22,591 nucleotides of DNA, from the NCBI GenBank assembly GCA_002490465.1, contig DKUB01000053.1:36725-59315 (forward strand), written 5' to 3'. The position numbers and the translations under genes were made by a program. Positions 15,516 to 22,364 of the stretch are shown one piece after another. Each line of letters begins with the position of its first letter. Positions within the stretch are counted from its first letter, which is position 1. This DNA comes from Lachnoclostridium sp. UBA7215. Its GTDB lineage: Bacteria > Bacillota > Clostridia > Lachnospirales > Lachnospiraceae. The notes beneath the pieces were generated by a model, which worked only from the letters and a program-made list of their open reading frames with translations, was not told the DNA's origin and searched no databases.

Positions 15516-16022
15516 ATGGAACAGTCATATACAGAAGCAACGGCAAAGAGAAAAACATCGGCAGGAGTGATTATTCTTAAAATATTACTGGTTACGATTG
15601 TTGTTCTGCTTGTGTTTGCGTCTTTGTTTCAACGCTTGCTTTTGTTAGTGGCAGTAGCAGGCGGTGCAGCGTTAATCTGGTACTGGCCGAGGTTTAAAGT
15701 GACCTGGGAATATATTTATTGTGATGGACAGCTTGACTTCGATATGATTCAGGGCGGAGAGAGGCGAAAAAATATTCTTCGCATCGAAATTGAGAATGCC
15801 GATGCCATCGCGCCGTTTGAGTCGGAGAGGCTGGCCGGTTACAGACATCTGGAGCAGAGAGATTATTCTTCCCGAAATGGCGGCGCCGGACTTTACGGCA
15901 TTGCTACCCGTCTGCCGGATAAAGGTGAAGAAAAGGTATTGCTTCTGTTTGAGCCAAGTGAGAAAATGGTGGACATGATGCGGGCAAAATGTCCGAACAT
16001 TGTAGAAAAGGTACAGAAATAA
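15516..16022 (+). CDS. Small membrane protein co-transcribed with groESL (possibly DUF6106)
   Basis: 168 residues. A short polar N-terminus leads into two closely spaced hydrophobic stretches at about 18-38 and 41-57 (IILKILLVTIVVLLVFASLF and LLLLVAVAGGAALIWYW), then a soluble cytosolic beta-rich domain (about 60-165) containing FKVTWEYIYCDGQLDFDMI and RRKNILRIEIENADAIAPFE, which resembles a PH-like membrane-protein domain. It may belong to DUF6106, a name recalled and not checked. AGGAGGG lies 5 nt before the ATG. The stop is followed by a terminator, making it the last gene of the CIRCE operon. Its link to protein folding is unknown; placement alone suggests a heat-induced membrane role. 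Confidence 0.75.
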   Translation: MEQSYTEATAKRKTSAGVIILKILLVTIVVLLVFASLFQRLLLLVAVAGGAALIWYWPRFKVTWEYIYCDGQLDFDMIQGGERRKNILRIEIENADAIAPFESERLAGYRHLEQRDYSSRNGGAGLYGIATRLPDKGEEKVLLLFEPSEKMVDMMRAKCPNIVEKVQK

Positions 16023-16032
16023 AGTGACTGTT

Positions 16033-16088
16033 AAAATCCACAAACCAATGAGAGGGGGATATCCTCGTCCGTTGGGTTGTGGATTTTT
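16033..16088 (+). terminator. Terminator of the groESL operon
   Basis: AATCCACAA (16035-16043) pairs with TTGTGGATT (16077-16085). The arms extend to A16033/T16087 and inward with CCAA/TTGG after a mismatch. An inner GAGG/CCTC hairpin fills the loop, and T16084-16088 follow. It ends the groES-groEL-membrane-protein transcript. Confidence 0.8.
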
Positions 16089-16109
16089 GGAGTTAGAGAG
16101 GAGGTTTAT

Positions 16110-17175
16110 ATGAAACAGAATATGCAAGGCAAGTGGCTGAAAAATGTTCCTGTTCTTATTTTAGGATTGCAAAGAGATAATTCTTATATAGGGGCCATGG
16201 AATCGGCGTTGAAATGTTTGAAGAGCAACTTGGATTAGTACACATTAATGGCTGCTTCCGGGGAGGGCCTGATTGTAAGATGGTTTAAGGCTTTAAGTGG
16301 AAAACGCTGGGGAGGGGAACTTTTGCCGGGAATATTCCATCCTGAATTTAAGTTGTTATCTGAGTTGACGGAATATGAATTTGCAGTGGTCGAGGACGAA
16401 AACAACAGAGAAAAAATTAAGGAAAGAATTATTCAATCTATCGATAATGGAGTACCTGTTTTATGTTTAGACAGAGGACAAAATTTATCTGTTTTATTTG
16501 GATACGAGTCAGAAGGGGATGTTATGCTGATTCGCCCATATATTGATTCCTGTGCCGCAGAACCGGACTGGGATGCTGCCGTTCGCTATAACTATAATGA
16601 TTTGTTTCCCTATTTTGTTTTTATAGAAAATAATGGACAAAAGTCAATGGATTATACTGCTTCCATGATTGAGGGAATCAAGAATAGTATACAGTATTAC
16701 GATATGCAAAAGAAGGAATATGACACCGCGCGATATGGAAAAGAAGGAATATGACACCGCGCGATATGGAAAAGGATTTTATTACTTTGGAATCCATGCA
16801 TATGACCAGTGGATGGAGGATTTAAAAAACTTTAATGATTTCGCGGAGGGAGAAAAGGAAAATTTAAAGTTTTTTACGTGGTGGAATGCCATATCAGTTA
16901 TGGATAAACGGACAGCAATGTCAAAAGTATTTCGTGAACTGGCAGCAGCTCCCTATAAAACAGATACGATTAACAGTTATATTGAAATGGCCAGAATATG
17001 CTCGCATCAAGTTACCATCTTAAAGAAAATGACGGATGATTGTTCTTACAATAGTAATGTGGCAGATTTTGGAGAACATGTACAGGGATATATAGATTCT
17101 TTAAAAGAACTAAGGGAAAGTGAAGTTAATCTGCATGGAGTATTTTTATCCATCGCTGATTTGTATGACATATAA
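16110..17175 (+). pseudogene. Broken gene: in-frame TAG plus 31-bp duplication frameshift
   Basis: Reading from ATG 16110 (GAGGAGG 4-5 nt upstream) gives MKQNMQGKWLKNVPVLILGL...CLKSNLD, then TAG at 16236. The same frame continues YTLMAASGEGLIVRWFK to 16754, where it ends because of a frameshift. The matching continuation (KKEYDTARYGKGFYYFGIHAYDQW...) lies in the next frame to 17175. The shift is explained by a perfect 31-bp tandem duplication at 16708-16769; deleting one copy joins the frames into 345 codons with one stop. The layout (NSYIGAMESAL, a YTLMAASG segment, then NGVPVLCLDRG...LFGYESEGDVMLIRPY) resembles BtrH_N/C39-like papain-fold proteins of Firmicutes, but the usual Cys position holds Ser/Tyr, so the family call is weak. 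Both lesions look recent, since the frames remain clean. Confidence 0.8.
16708..16769 (+). repeat. Perfect 31-bp tandem duplication inside the broken gene
   Basis: Copy one is 16708-16738 and copy two is 16739-16769, identical base for base. The next five bases (AAAAG) match the start of the unit, a likely slippage junction. Since 31 is not a multiple of 3, the duplication shifts the frame by one. Confidence 0.97.
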
Positions 17176-17210
17176 TATTGGAATAGTGGAAAATATTATT
17201 TGTTATTACT

Positions 17211-17312
17211 ATGGATATACCCAATACAGATGAAATAAAAGTAATTGAGGATTAAAATATGGGAGAAATTTCTTATACATGTAATGATATAAAGAGAGTG
17301 ATATTGACTTAA
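17211..17312 (+). other. Two short in-frame reading stretches before the phosphorylase
   Basis: In the phosphorylase frame there is MDIPNTDEIKVIED-stop (17211-17255) and MGEISYTCNDIKRVILT-stop (17259-17312). The second has GAGG 8 nt before its ATG, a better start signal than the phosphorylase's own. After the TAA (17310-17312) the frame stays open into ELNGKLLLYSIMRKREF. They could be remnants of a decayed N-terminus or upstream gene, a leader peptide, or chance. Confidence 0.35.
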
Positions 17313-17330
17313 GAATTAAATGGTAAATTA

Positions 17331-18098
17331 TTGTTATATTCCATTATGCGAAAAAGAGAATTTGATATAGACCCGGCTTTCTATAATGCCCCATCTGTTC
17401 TTGTCCGAAAAGAGATTGAACTGCAGGGGCTTGATTTTGATGAATATCAGACAAAGGTGCCAAAAAGAGTTTATTTGCTGGCGGATAGCCTGTTTGATAC
17501 GATGCTCGCAAAGAACGCCTCCACGCTTACATTTAATGTTGGTGGAGGCATATATGTAATGAATCATAACAGCAATTTAGGTTTCGCAAAGGGTGAGATG
17601 TGTTCACCGGGACTGGCAACTCAAGCAGAGGATTTATATGCAGCAGGAGTGAAAGAACTGATTCATGTAGGATTTGCCGGTGGGAATAAGATTGGAGATT
17701 ACATTCTTACCGATGGGGCTTATAACGATACCTCTATAACCAGATTATATGGATTTAAGGGTGAACGAATCGAATCAACAAAGGATTTGACAGATTCTTT
17801 TTGTTTGGAGTTGGAGGAAAAGGGGATATCCTGTATTCGTGGTTACCATTGGACAACGGATGGCGGATATGTTCAGCCTGAATGGAGAGGACGATATTAT
17901 TTTAACGATATGGGTGCTAAATGCGTTGAGATGGAAGGAGCAGGACTATTTGCAATCGCAAATTTCCGTTCTCGTAAGGCAACAGCGATCTATGTTGTAT
18001 CTGACAGTGGATCAAAGGATGAATGGAATCTTGGCTGGGGCGAAAGCACTCTTGAAAATAGTATTCAGAGATTGATTGATGCACTGGCAGGAAGTTGA
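17331..18098 (+). CDS. Nucleoside phosphorylase (uridine/purine type)
   Basis: 255 residues of the PNP/UDP phosphorylase family, which splits nucleosides with phosphate into base and ribose-1-phosphate for salvage. Visible family blocks: a phosphate/ribose segment (ELIHVGFAGGNKIGDYILTDGAYNDTSI), and the base/ribose signature CVEMEGAGLFAIANFR, then the VVSDSG segment that often carries the base-contacting Asp. Whether it prefers uridine or purine nucleosides cannot be told. The start is uncertain: TTG 17331 and ATG 17346 both lack a Shine-Dalgarno, while a good site and ATG occur upstream at 17259 behind an in-frame TAA. It may therefore be N-terminally truncated. The core looks intact. It lies in the accessory stretch between groESL and guaB. 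Confidence 0.8.
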   Translation: MLYSIMRKREFDIDPAFYNAPSVLVRKEIELQGLDFDEYQTKVPKRVYLLADSLFDTMLAKNASTLTFNVGGGIYVMNHNSNLGFAKGEMCSPGLATQAEDLYAAGVKELIHVGFAGGNKIGDYILTDGAYNDTSITRLYGFKGERIESTKDLTDSFCLELEEKGISCIRGYHWTTDGGYVQPEWRGRYYFNDMGAKCVEMEGAGLFAIANFRSRKATAIYVVSDSGSKDEWNLGWGESTLENSIQRLIDALAGS

Positions 18099-18099
18099 T

Positions 18100-18128
18100 T
18101 TGACATTTTGGGCAGTACAGTTTAAAAT
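18100..18128 (+). promoter_or_regulatory. Strong sigma-A promoter without a clear gene behind it
   Basis: TTGACA (18100-18105), exactly 17 bp, TAAAAT (18123-18128), starting at the phosphorylase stop. Its transcript would begin near 18135 and reach a terminator at 18331-18364, giving about 230 nt. Confidence 0.75.
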
Positions 18129-18160
18129 AGTCTGTGAGAATTCACAGAGGAGGTGTGAAC

Positions 18161-18172
18161 ATGATTAAGTAG
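18161..18172 (+). other. Three-codon ORF (M-I-K-stop) with an excellent ribosome site
   Basis: AGAGGAGG (18146-18153) sits 7 nt before ATG-ATT-AAG-TAG. A 7-bp hairpin (TCTGTGA 18131-18137 with TCACAGA 18142-18148) abuts and partly covers the ribosome site. It could be a regulatory mini-ORF of the antibiotic-attenuation kind or the stub of a lost gene; beyond the stop the frame is soon closed again. Confidence 0.4.
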
Positions 18173-18253
18173 TCCTATTTTGAATGTAACTACAAAAACA
18201 GGTAACGCATTTCGGTGTGTTTTGTTGTTATGTCAGAATAGACTTCTTAATTT

Positions 18254-18332
18254 GTTCACTACATATAAAAATAAAATTGGCATGGATTGACAGTTTGTAT
18301 CCATGGCATCATTTGTATATTGTTTAGTGAAC
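18254..18332. repeat. Imperfect 34-11-34 palindrome
   Basis: Arms 18254-18287 and 18299-18332 align without gaps at about 23 of 34 positions around an 11-nt loop. Matches concentrate at the tips (GTTCACTA/TAGTGAAC) and next to the loop (CATGGAT/ATCCATG). It may be an RNA structure in the leader or a degenerate hairpin element. Confidence 0.55.
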
Positions 18333-18364
18333 GGATTATTGTAAGGCAATAGTTCGTTTTTTTT
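18331..18364 (+). terminator. Terminator between the mini-ORF leader and the GNAT gene
   Basis: An 11-bp stem (18331-18341 with 18347-18357, two wobbles), loop TAAGG, then eight T (18357-18364). It lies 48 nt before the GNAT start, so GNAT expression from the 18100 promoter would require read-through. Confidence 0.8.
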
Positions 18365-18411
18365 GATATTTAAATGAAACACGCCTCATGCGGGATAATG
18401 GAGGCATGAAG

Positions 18412-19290
18412 ATGAAAAATATTACAACGAGAAATTTTCGCATTTTATGCGACTTTATGGAAATCAGAGAGTTTATGGTAGAGATTTATGAAAGAGATTG
18501 GAGAAACGGTGCACCGGCTCCATTTCTGGAATATGCCCTTTCCAGTGACTGGATGGACAAATCCTATACACATCGCAACAGAATATGGGAAGAAGATGGC
18601 AGAATCGTTGCATTCTGTTTTATGGAAAATCCGGTGAGTGATATTTATTTTTCCATTCGTCCCGGATATGAAGAACTGGTGGATGAAATGATGGATTATG
18701 CAGAGCACGATATGCCGCGAATGGATGGACAGCAGAGATTTGTTTTGTTTGAGAGTCAGGATGCGGCGTTGAGGGCAGCAGAGAAACACGGGTATGCAAA
18801 GTTGTTCGGTTATAATGAAATGGTTTATGATTTCAGGGAACCATTAGAATATTTACTTCCGGAAGGATTTCAGTTTGTAGAGCCGGGGAAGGCAAGTGTT
18901 GAAAAAATAATGGAGTGCTGTTGGAAAGGTTTTGACCATGAACAGACAGAAGGCCCGTGGAATGGGGAAGCAGAAGGCGGGTACTATTTGCTTGCCGCCC
19001 CGCACGCAACAGCGGAATATGGTGTAATTGTTGAAAATGCAGAGGGAGATTATGTATGTTATGCCGGGATGTGGTGGACGCCGGAAAATAATCTTGCTTA
19101 TATGGAACCATTATGCACGATTCCGGAGTACCGAGGAAAGGGATTAGCAGCAGCTGCATTGTCGGAGATGTATCGGCGTATGAAACCTTTGGGGGCTACC
19201 CATATGACAGGTGGAGATAATTTGTTTTATAAAAAGATTGGTTTTGAACCGTGTATTGGGTGGACATTCTGGCAGAAAAAATCCTGTTGA
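18412..19290 (+). CDS. GNAT-family N-acetyltransferase
   Basis: 292 residues. The C-terminal half has the acetyl-CoA-binding GNAT pattern: a beta-strand YAGMWWTPENNLAYMEPLCTIPEYRGKGLAAAALSEMYRRM (motif A, RGKG pyrophosphate loop) and THMTGGDNLFYKKIGFEP. The N-terminal half (IREFMVEIYERDWRNG...FVLFESQDAALRAAEKHGYAKL) looks like a second, degenerate GNAT domain lacking that loop. The substrate is unknown. ATG 18412 is chosen because GGAGG (18400-18404) is 7 nt upstream; ATGs at 18388 and 18406 are in frame but too far or too close. The ribosome site pairs weakly with GCCTC at 18383-18387. A terminator and mini-ORF leader lie upstream. The stop overlaps the guaB -35 box. Confidence 0.88.
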   Translation: MKNITTRNFRILCDFMEIREFMVEIYERDWRNGAPAPFLEYALSSDWMDKSYTHRNRIWEEDGRIVAFCFMENPVSDIYFSIRPGYEELVDEMMDYAEHDMPRMDGQQRFVLFESQDAALRAAEKHGYAKLFGYNEMVYDFREPLEYLLPEGFQFVEPGKASVEKIMECCWKGFDHEQTEGPWNGEAEGGYYLLAAPHATAEYGVIVENAEGDYVCYAGMWWTPENNLAYMEPLCTIPEYRGKGLAAAALSEMYRRMKPLGATHMTGGDNLFYKKIGFEPCIGWTFWQKKSC

Positions 19291-19315
19291 CAAGCATATC
19301 ATATTTTGGTAGAAT
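19287..19315 (+). promoter_or_regulatory. Promoter of guaB
   Basis: Consensus TTGACA (19287-19292), 17 bp, TAGAAT (19310-19315). The -35 box contains the stop codon of the acetyltransferase gene. The predicted leader is about 37 nt, too short for a purine riboswitch. Confidence 0.8.
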
Positions 19316-19358
19316 AGTGAAAATTATCAAAAATACATAAAAGGAAAGGAAGAGAGAG

Positions 19359-20810
19359 ATGGGAACAATTATTGGTGAAGGCATTACATTTGACGACGTT
19401 TTATTAGTACCTTCTTATTCTGAGGTGATACCGAATCAGGTATCTCTGAAGACTCACCTGACAAAGGATATTGAGTTAAATATCCCCATGATGAGTGCTG
19501 GTATGGATACTGTTACAGAACACCGTATGGCAATAGCAATGGCAAGGCAGGGTGGTATAGGTGTTATTCACAAAAACATGACAATTGAGCAGCAGGCAGA
19601 GGAAGTGGATAAGGTAAAGCGTTCGGAGAATGGTGTTATCACAGACCCATTTTATCTCTCTCCGGACCATACGCTTGAGGATGCCAATAATCTGATGGCT
19701 AAATTCCGTATATCCGGTGTGCCGATTACAAAGGGGAAAAAGCTGGTTGGAATTATTACGAACCGTGATTTGAAATTCGAGACGGATTATTCCCGCAAAA
19801 TTAAAGAATGTATGACCAGTGACGGTCTGATTACGGCGCCAGAGGGAATTACACTGGATGAGGCTAAAAAAATCCTTGCCAGTGCAAGGAAAGAAAAACT
19901 CCCGATTGTAGATAAAGAGGGAAATTTAAGCGGACTGATAACCATTAAAGATATTGAAAAGCAGATTAAATATCCAAATTCTGCGAAGGATAAGCAGGGC
20001 CGTCTGCTCTGTGGAGCCGGAGTTGGTGTAACACAGAATATTATGGAGCGTGTGGAGGCGCTGGTTGCTTCTAAAGTAGATATTATTGTCATTGATACTG
20101 CCCACGGTCATTCGGCAAATGTGTTAAAATCAGTCAGGATGGTAAGAGATGCATATCCGGAACTGGGTATTATTGCTGGAAATGTAGCAACCGGGGAAGC
20201 GACAAAAGCTCTGATTGAGGCTGGTGTGGATGCTGTCAAGGTCGGCATCGGGCCGGGTTCCATCTGTACGACACGTGTAGTAGCAGGAATTGGCGTGCCG
20301 CAGATCACAGCGATTATGAATGCTTATGAGGCAGCAAAACCGTATGGTATTCCTGTCATTGCAGACGGGGGTATTAAATATTCAGGAGATATGACAAAGG
20401 CCATTGCAGCGGGGGCAAATGTCTGCATGATGGGGAGTATCTTTGCCGGATGTGACGAGAGCCCGGGAACATTTGAATTATTCCAGGGAAGGAAATATAA
20501 GGTTTACCGTGGTATGGGTTCGATTGCCGCTATGGAAAACGGAAGTAAAGACCGGTATTTCCAGTCTGATGCCAAGAAACTTGTGCCGGAGGGCGTAGAG
20601 GGGCGTGTTGCTTATAAGGGAACTCTTGAGGATACGGTATTCCAGCTGATTGGCGGTATACGTGCAGGAATGGGATACTGCGGTACAAAAACCATTGAAG
20701 AATTAAAGGAAAATGGCCGTTTTGTAAAGATTTCAGCAGCGTCTTTGAAAGAGAGCCATCCTCACGATATTCATATTACAAAAGAGGCTCCAAATTATAG
20801 TGTGGAATAG
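19359..20810 (+). CDS. guaB: Inosine-5'-monophosphate dehydrogenase
   Basis: 483 residues; oxidises IMP to XMP with NAD+, the committed step of GMP synthesis, in the cytosol. FDDVLLVP opening, MMSAGMDTVTEHRMAIAMARQGGIGVIH substrate region, two CBS regulatory repeats at about 92-202, IDTAHGHS, the catalytic loop GIGPGSICTTR with C303, IADGGIKYSGD and MGSIFAGCDESPG, then the RYFQ flap region. Full length. AAGGAAAGGA lies upstream of ATG 19359. In other clostridia groESL and guaB are frequently adjacent, so the genes at 16110-19290 look like an insertion between them. The amidase gene overlaps its last 11 nt. Confidence 0.98.
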   Translation: MGTIIGEGITFDDVLLVPSYSEVIPNQVSLKTHLTKDIELNIPMMSAGMDTVTEHRMAIAMARQGGIGVIHKNMTIEQQAEEVDKVKRSENGVITDPFYLSPDHTLEDANNLMAKFRISGVPITKGKKLVGIITNRDLKFETDYSRKIKECMTSDGLITAPEGITLDEAKKILASARKEKLPIVDKEGNLSGLITIKDIEKQIKYPNSAKDKQGRLLCGAGVGVTQNIMERVEALVASKVDIIVIDTAHGHSANVLKSVRMVRDAYPELGIIAGNVATGEATKALIEAGVDAVKVGIGPGSICTTRVVAGIGVPQITAIMNAYEAAKPYGIPVIADGGIKYSGDMTKAIAAGANVCMMGSIFAGCDESPGTFELFQGRKYKVYRGMGSIAAMENGSKDRYFQSDAKKLVPEGVEGRVAYKGTLEDTVFQLIGGIRAGMGYCGTKTIEELKENGRFVKISAASLKESHPHDIHITKEAPNYSVE

Positions 20811-21567
20811 GGAACAGCGTGGAGATATACGCCGGAAGTATAATAGCCGGCCGAATAACCGTCGGGAAACTGCCCGGAGGAAAATTACCCGGGGGAAAAT
20901 TACCCGACGGGAGAACACCCGGAGGGGAAGTGCCCGTCGGAAATTTGTCCGCTGCGCTGCGGTGATTAGCGGTGCAGCGGCTTTTATTATTATTATATGT
21001 GCACTTATCTCAACATTACTCGGGAAACCGCCGGAGGTACCGCAAAGCGAGCTTCCGCAGATAAATATACAACAAAAGCTGCTAAAGAAGAATCAGTACT
21101 CGAGACCGGGAAAAGCACTGCGCAAAGTCAGGGGGATTGTTGTACATTATACGGCAAATCCCGGAACAGATGCCGTGGCAAATCGAAATTATTTTAATAA
21201 TTTAGAAGAAATAAACAAAGACAGAGAGAAGAAAATATATGCCAGCAGCCACTTTGTGATTGGGCTTGAGGGACAGATTGTTCAGTGTATCCCGCTGGAT
21301 GAAATTGCTTATGCGTCAAACGACAGAAATTCAGACACCATATCGATTGAGTGCTGCCATCCGGACAAATCGGGGGAATTTAATAAGGCGACGCTGACAG
21401 CACTTAAAGAACTTGTTACATATCTATGTATAAAATATCATTTGTCAACGGAAGATATTATACGTCATTATGATGTGACAGGAAAACTTTGTCCGCTCTA
21501 TTTTGTTGAACATGAAGATGAATGGAACTCATTTAAAGAAGAAATCGGACGTACGATCAGAGAATGA
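20800..21567 (+). CDS. Membrane-anchored N-acetylmuramoyl-L-alanine amidase (Amidase_2)
   Basis: 255 residues; a zinc amidase that cuts the bond between muramic acid and the stem peptide. Residues 1-51 are strongly basic and hold six pentapeptide repeats (RRETA, RRKIT, RGKIT, RRENT, RRGSA, RRKFV). One transmembrane helix (about 52-75) follows, so the Arg-rich tail is cytosolic and the enzyme outside. The Amidase_2 domain (about 110-250) shows GIVVHYTAN (H116), SSHFVIG (H151), SIECCHP and RHYDVTGKLCP (H223, C231), giving zinc ligands H116, H223 and C231 as in T7 lysozyme-type amidases. The start is GTG 20800, overlapping guaB by 11 nt, with AGAGG 12 nt upstream; no alternative Met exists before the domain. 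Translation is probably coupled to guaB. Confidence 0.9.
   Translation: MWNREQRGDIRRKYNSRPNNRRETARRKITRGKITRRENTRRGSARRKFVRCAAVISGAAAFIIIICALISTLLGKPPEVPQSELPQINIQQKLLKKNQYSRPGKALRKVRGIVVHYTANPGTDAVANRNYFNNLEEINKDREKKIYASSHFVIGLEGQIVQCIPLDEIAYASNDRNSDTISIECCHPDKSGEFNKATLTALKELVTYLCIKYHLSTEDIIRHYDVTGKLCPLYFVEHEDEWNSFKEEIGRTIRE
20860..20949 (+). repeat. Six 15-bp tandem repeats encoding an Arg-rich pentapeptide
   Basis: Six consecutive 15-bp units, each beginning with two Arg codons (third unit Arg-Gly), encode residues 21-50 of the amidase. Units two and three (CGG-RGG-AAA-ATT-ACC) are nearly identical. The local base composition is clearly richer in G+C than the surroundings. Confidence 0.9.
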
Positions 21568-21579
21568 TATGTACGTCCG
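21546..21579. terminator. Inverted repeat overlapping the ends of two convergent genes
   Basis: A perfect 9-bp stem (CGGACGTAC 21546-21554 with GTACGTCCG 21571-21579) around a 16-nt loop. The loop holds both stop codons: TGA of the amidase (21565-21567) and TGA of the minus-strand deaminase (21557-21559). T tracts are weak on both sides, so bidirectional termination is plausible but not certain. Confidence 0.55.
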
Positions 21580-22039
21580 TATTTGAATTTTCATATTTTC
21601 TGAATTGTATTCCTGCCGATTTCATCATCCTTTTTGCCGCTATAACAGAAGGGGTGTCAGCGTACTTGTCTTCACCGTAGATCACTTCCTTAATACCGGA
21701 CTGGATTAACGCCTTTGTGCAGTCATTGCAGGGGAAGAGCGTTGTATAAATGCGTGAATTGCTCAAATTTGTGCCGGAGTAGTTGAGCAGGGCATTTAGT
21801 TCCGCATGGCAGACATACAGATATTTTGTATCAAGGGGGTTTTCGCTTTCGCGTTCCCAGGGGTATTCGTCATCAGAACAGCCGTGGGGCATGCCATTAT
21901 AACCAACAGAAAGGATTTTGTTGTCCTCATCTACAATGCATGCGCCTACGCTGGTATTAGGGTCTTTGCTCCGCATGGCGGAGAGAGTGGCAATCCCCAT
22001 AAAATATTGGTCCCAGGACAGATAATCTTTCTTTTTCAT
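21557..22039 (-). CDS. dCMP deaminase (ComEB-like)
   Basis: 160 residues; cytidine/deoxycytidylate deaminase-family zinc enzyme that converts dCMP to dUMP, a route to dTMP. Motifs: SVGACIVDEDNKILSVGYNGMPHGC, the zinc/catalytic CHAELNALL (H78, proton shuttle E80), and PCNDC (C104, C107). Length matches bacterial dCMP deaminases. The start at 22039 has GGGGG 6 nt upstream; the frame stays open to 22096 but that part overlaps the rpsT terminator hairpin. The 3' end overlaps the convergent amidase gene by 11 nt. It lies behind rpsT on the same strand, separated by a terminator. Confidence 0.92.
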   Translation of the reverse strand: MKKKDYLSWDQYFMGIATLSAMRSKDPNTSVGACIVDEDNKILSVGYNGMPHGCSDDEYPWERESENPLDTKYLYVCHAELNALLNYSGTNLSNSRIYTTLFPCNDCTKALIQSGIKEVIYGEDKYADTPSVIAAKRMMKSAGIQFRKYENSNTDVHIIL

Positions 22040-22052
22040 AAAAAACCCCCAT

Positions 22053-22083
22053 AAACAAACGCTGCCATGCTTTGCATGACAGC
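22053..22083 (-). terminator. Terminator of rpsT
   Basis: Read on the minus strand: GCTGTCATGC (from 22083), AAA loop, GCATGGCAGC (to 22061), one G-U pair, followed by GTTTGTTT. It separates rpsT from the dCMP deaminase gene. Confidence 0.75.
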
Positions 22084-22100
22084 TTATTGTAATCAAAATA

Positions 22101-22364
22101 TCAGGAAAGTTTATTTACGGCAACGGTAAGCCGGGAAACTTTTCTTGCACAGGTATTTTTGTGGAAGATTCCTTTCCTGGTCGCTTTGTCAAGTTCAGAA
22201 ATCGCATTTTTTAATGCAGCCTGTGCAGCCGTTTTATCTTTGGCAGCAATAGCAGCATCTACCTTTTTGATGGCAGTCTTTACTTTAGAGCGAACAGATT
22301 TATTTCTCTCTGCGCGTTTTTCTGAAATAAGAATTCTTTTTTTTGCAGACTTGATATTTGCCAA
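22101..22364 (-). CDS. rpsT: Ribosomal protein S20, TTG start
   Basis: 87-residue small-subunit protein S20, which binds 16S rRNA early in 30S assembly. The sequence ANIKSAKKRILISEKRAERNKSVRSKVKT opening and ATRKGIFHKNTCARKVSRLTVAVNKL ending are typical. Translation should start at TTG 22362-22364, since the canonical MANIKSAKKR begins there and a perfect GGAGGT (plus-strand 22372-22377) lies 7 nt upstream. The in-frame ATG nine codons... upstream at 22379 overlaps that ribosome site and is not usable. E. coli rpsT also begins with UUG and is autoregulated, so the weak start may be a conserved control device. The leader of about 78 nt holds a small CGTGT/ACACG hairpin. Confidence 0.95.
   Translation of the reverse strand: MANIKSAKKRILISEKRAERNKSVRSKVKTAIKKVDAAIAAKDKTAAQAALKNAISELDKATRKGIFHKNTCARKVSRLTVAVNKLS

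Noticed and set aside
19316..19358. Purine riboswitch before guaB
   Set aside because: The leader of about 37 nt is too short for the three-way junction.
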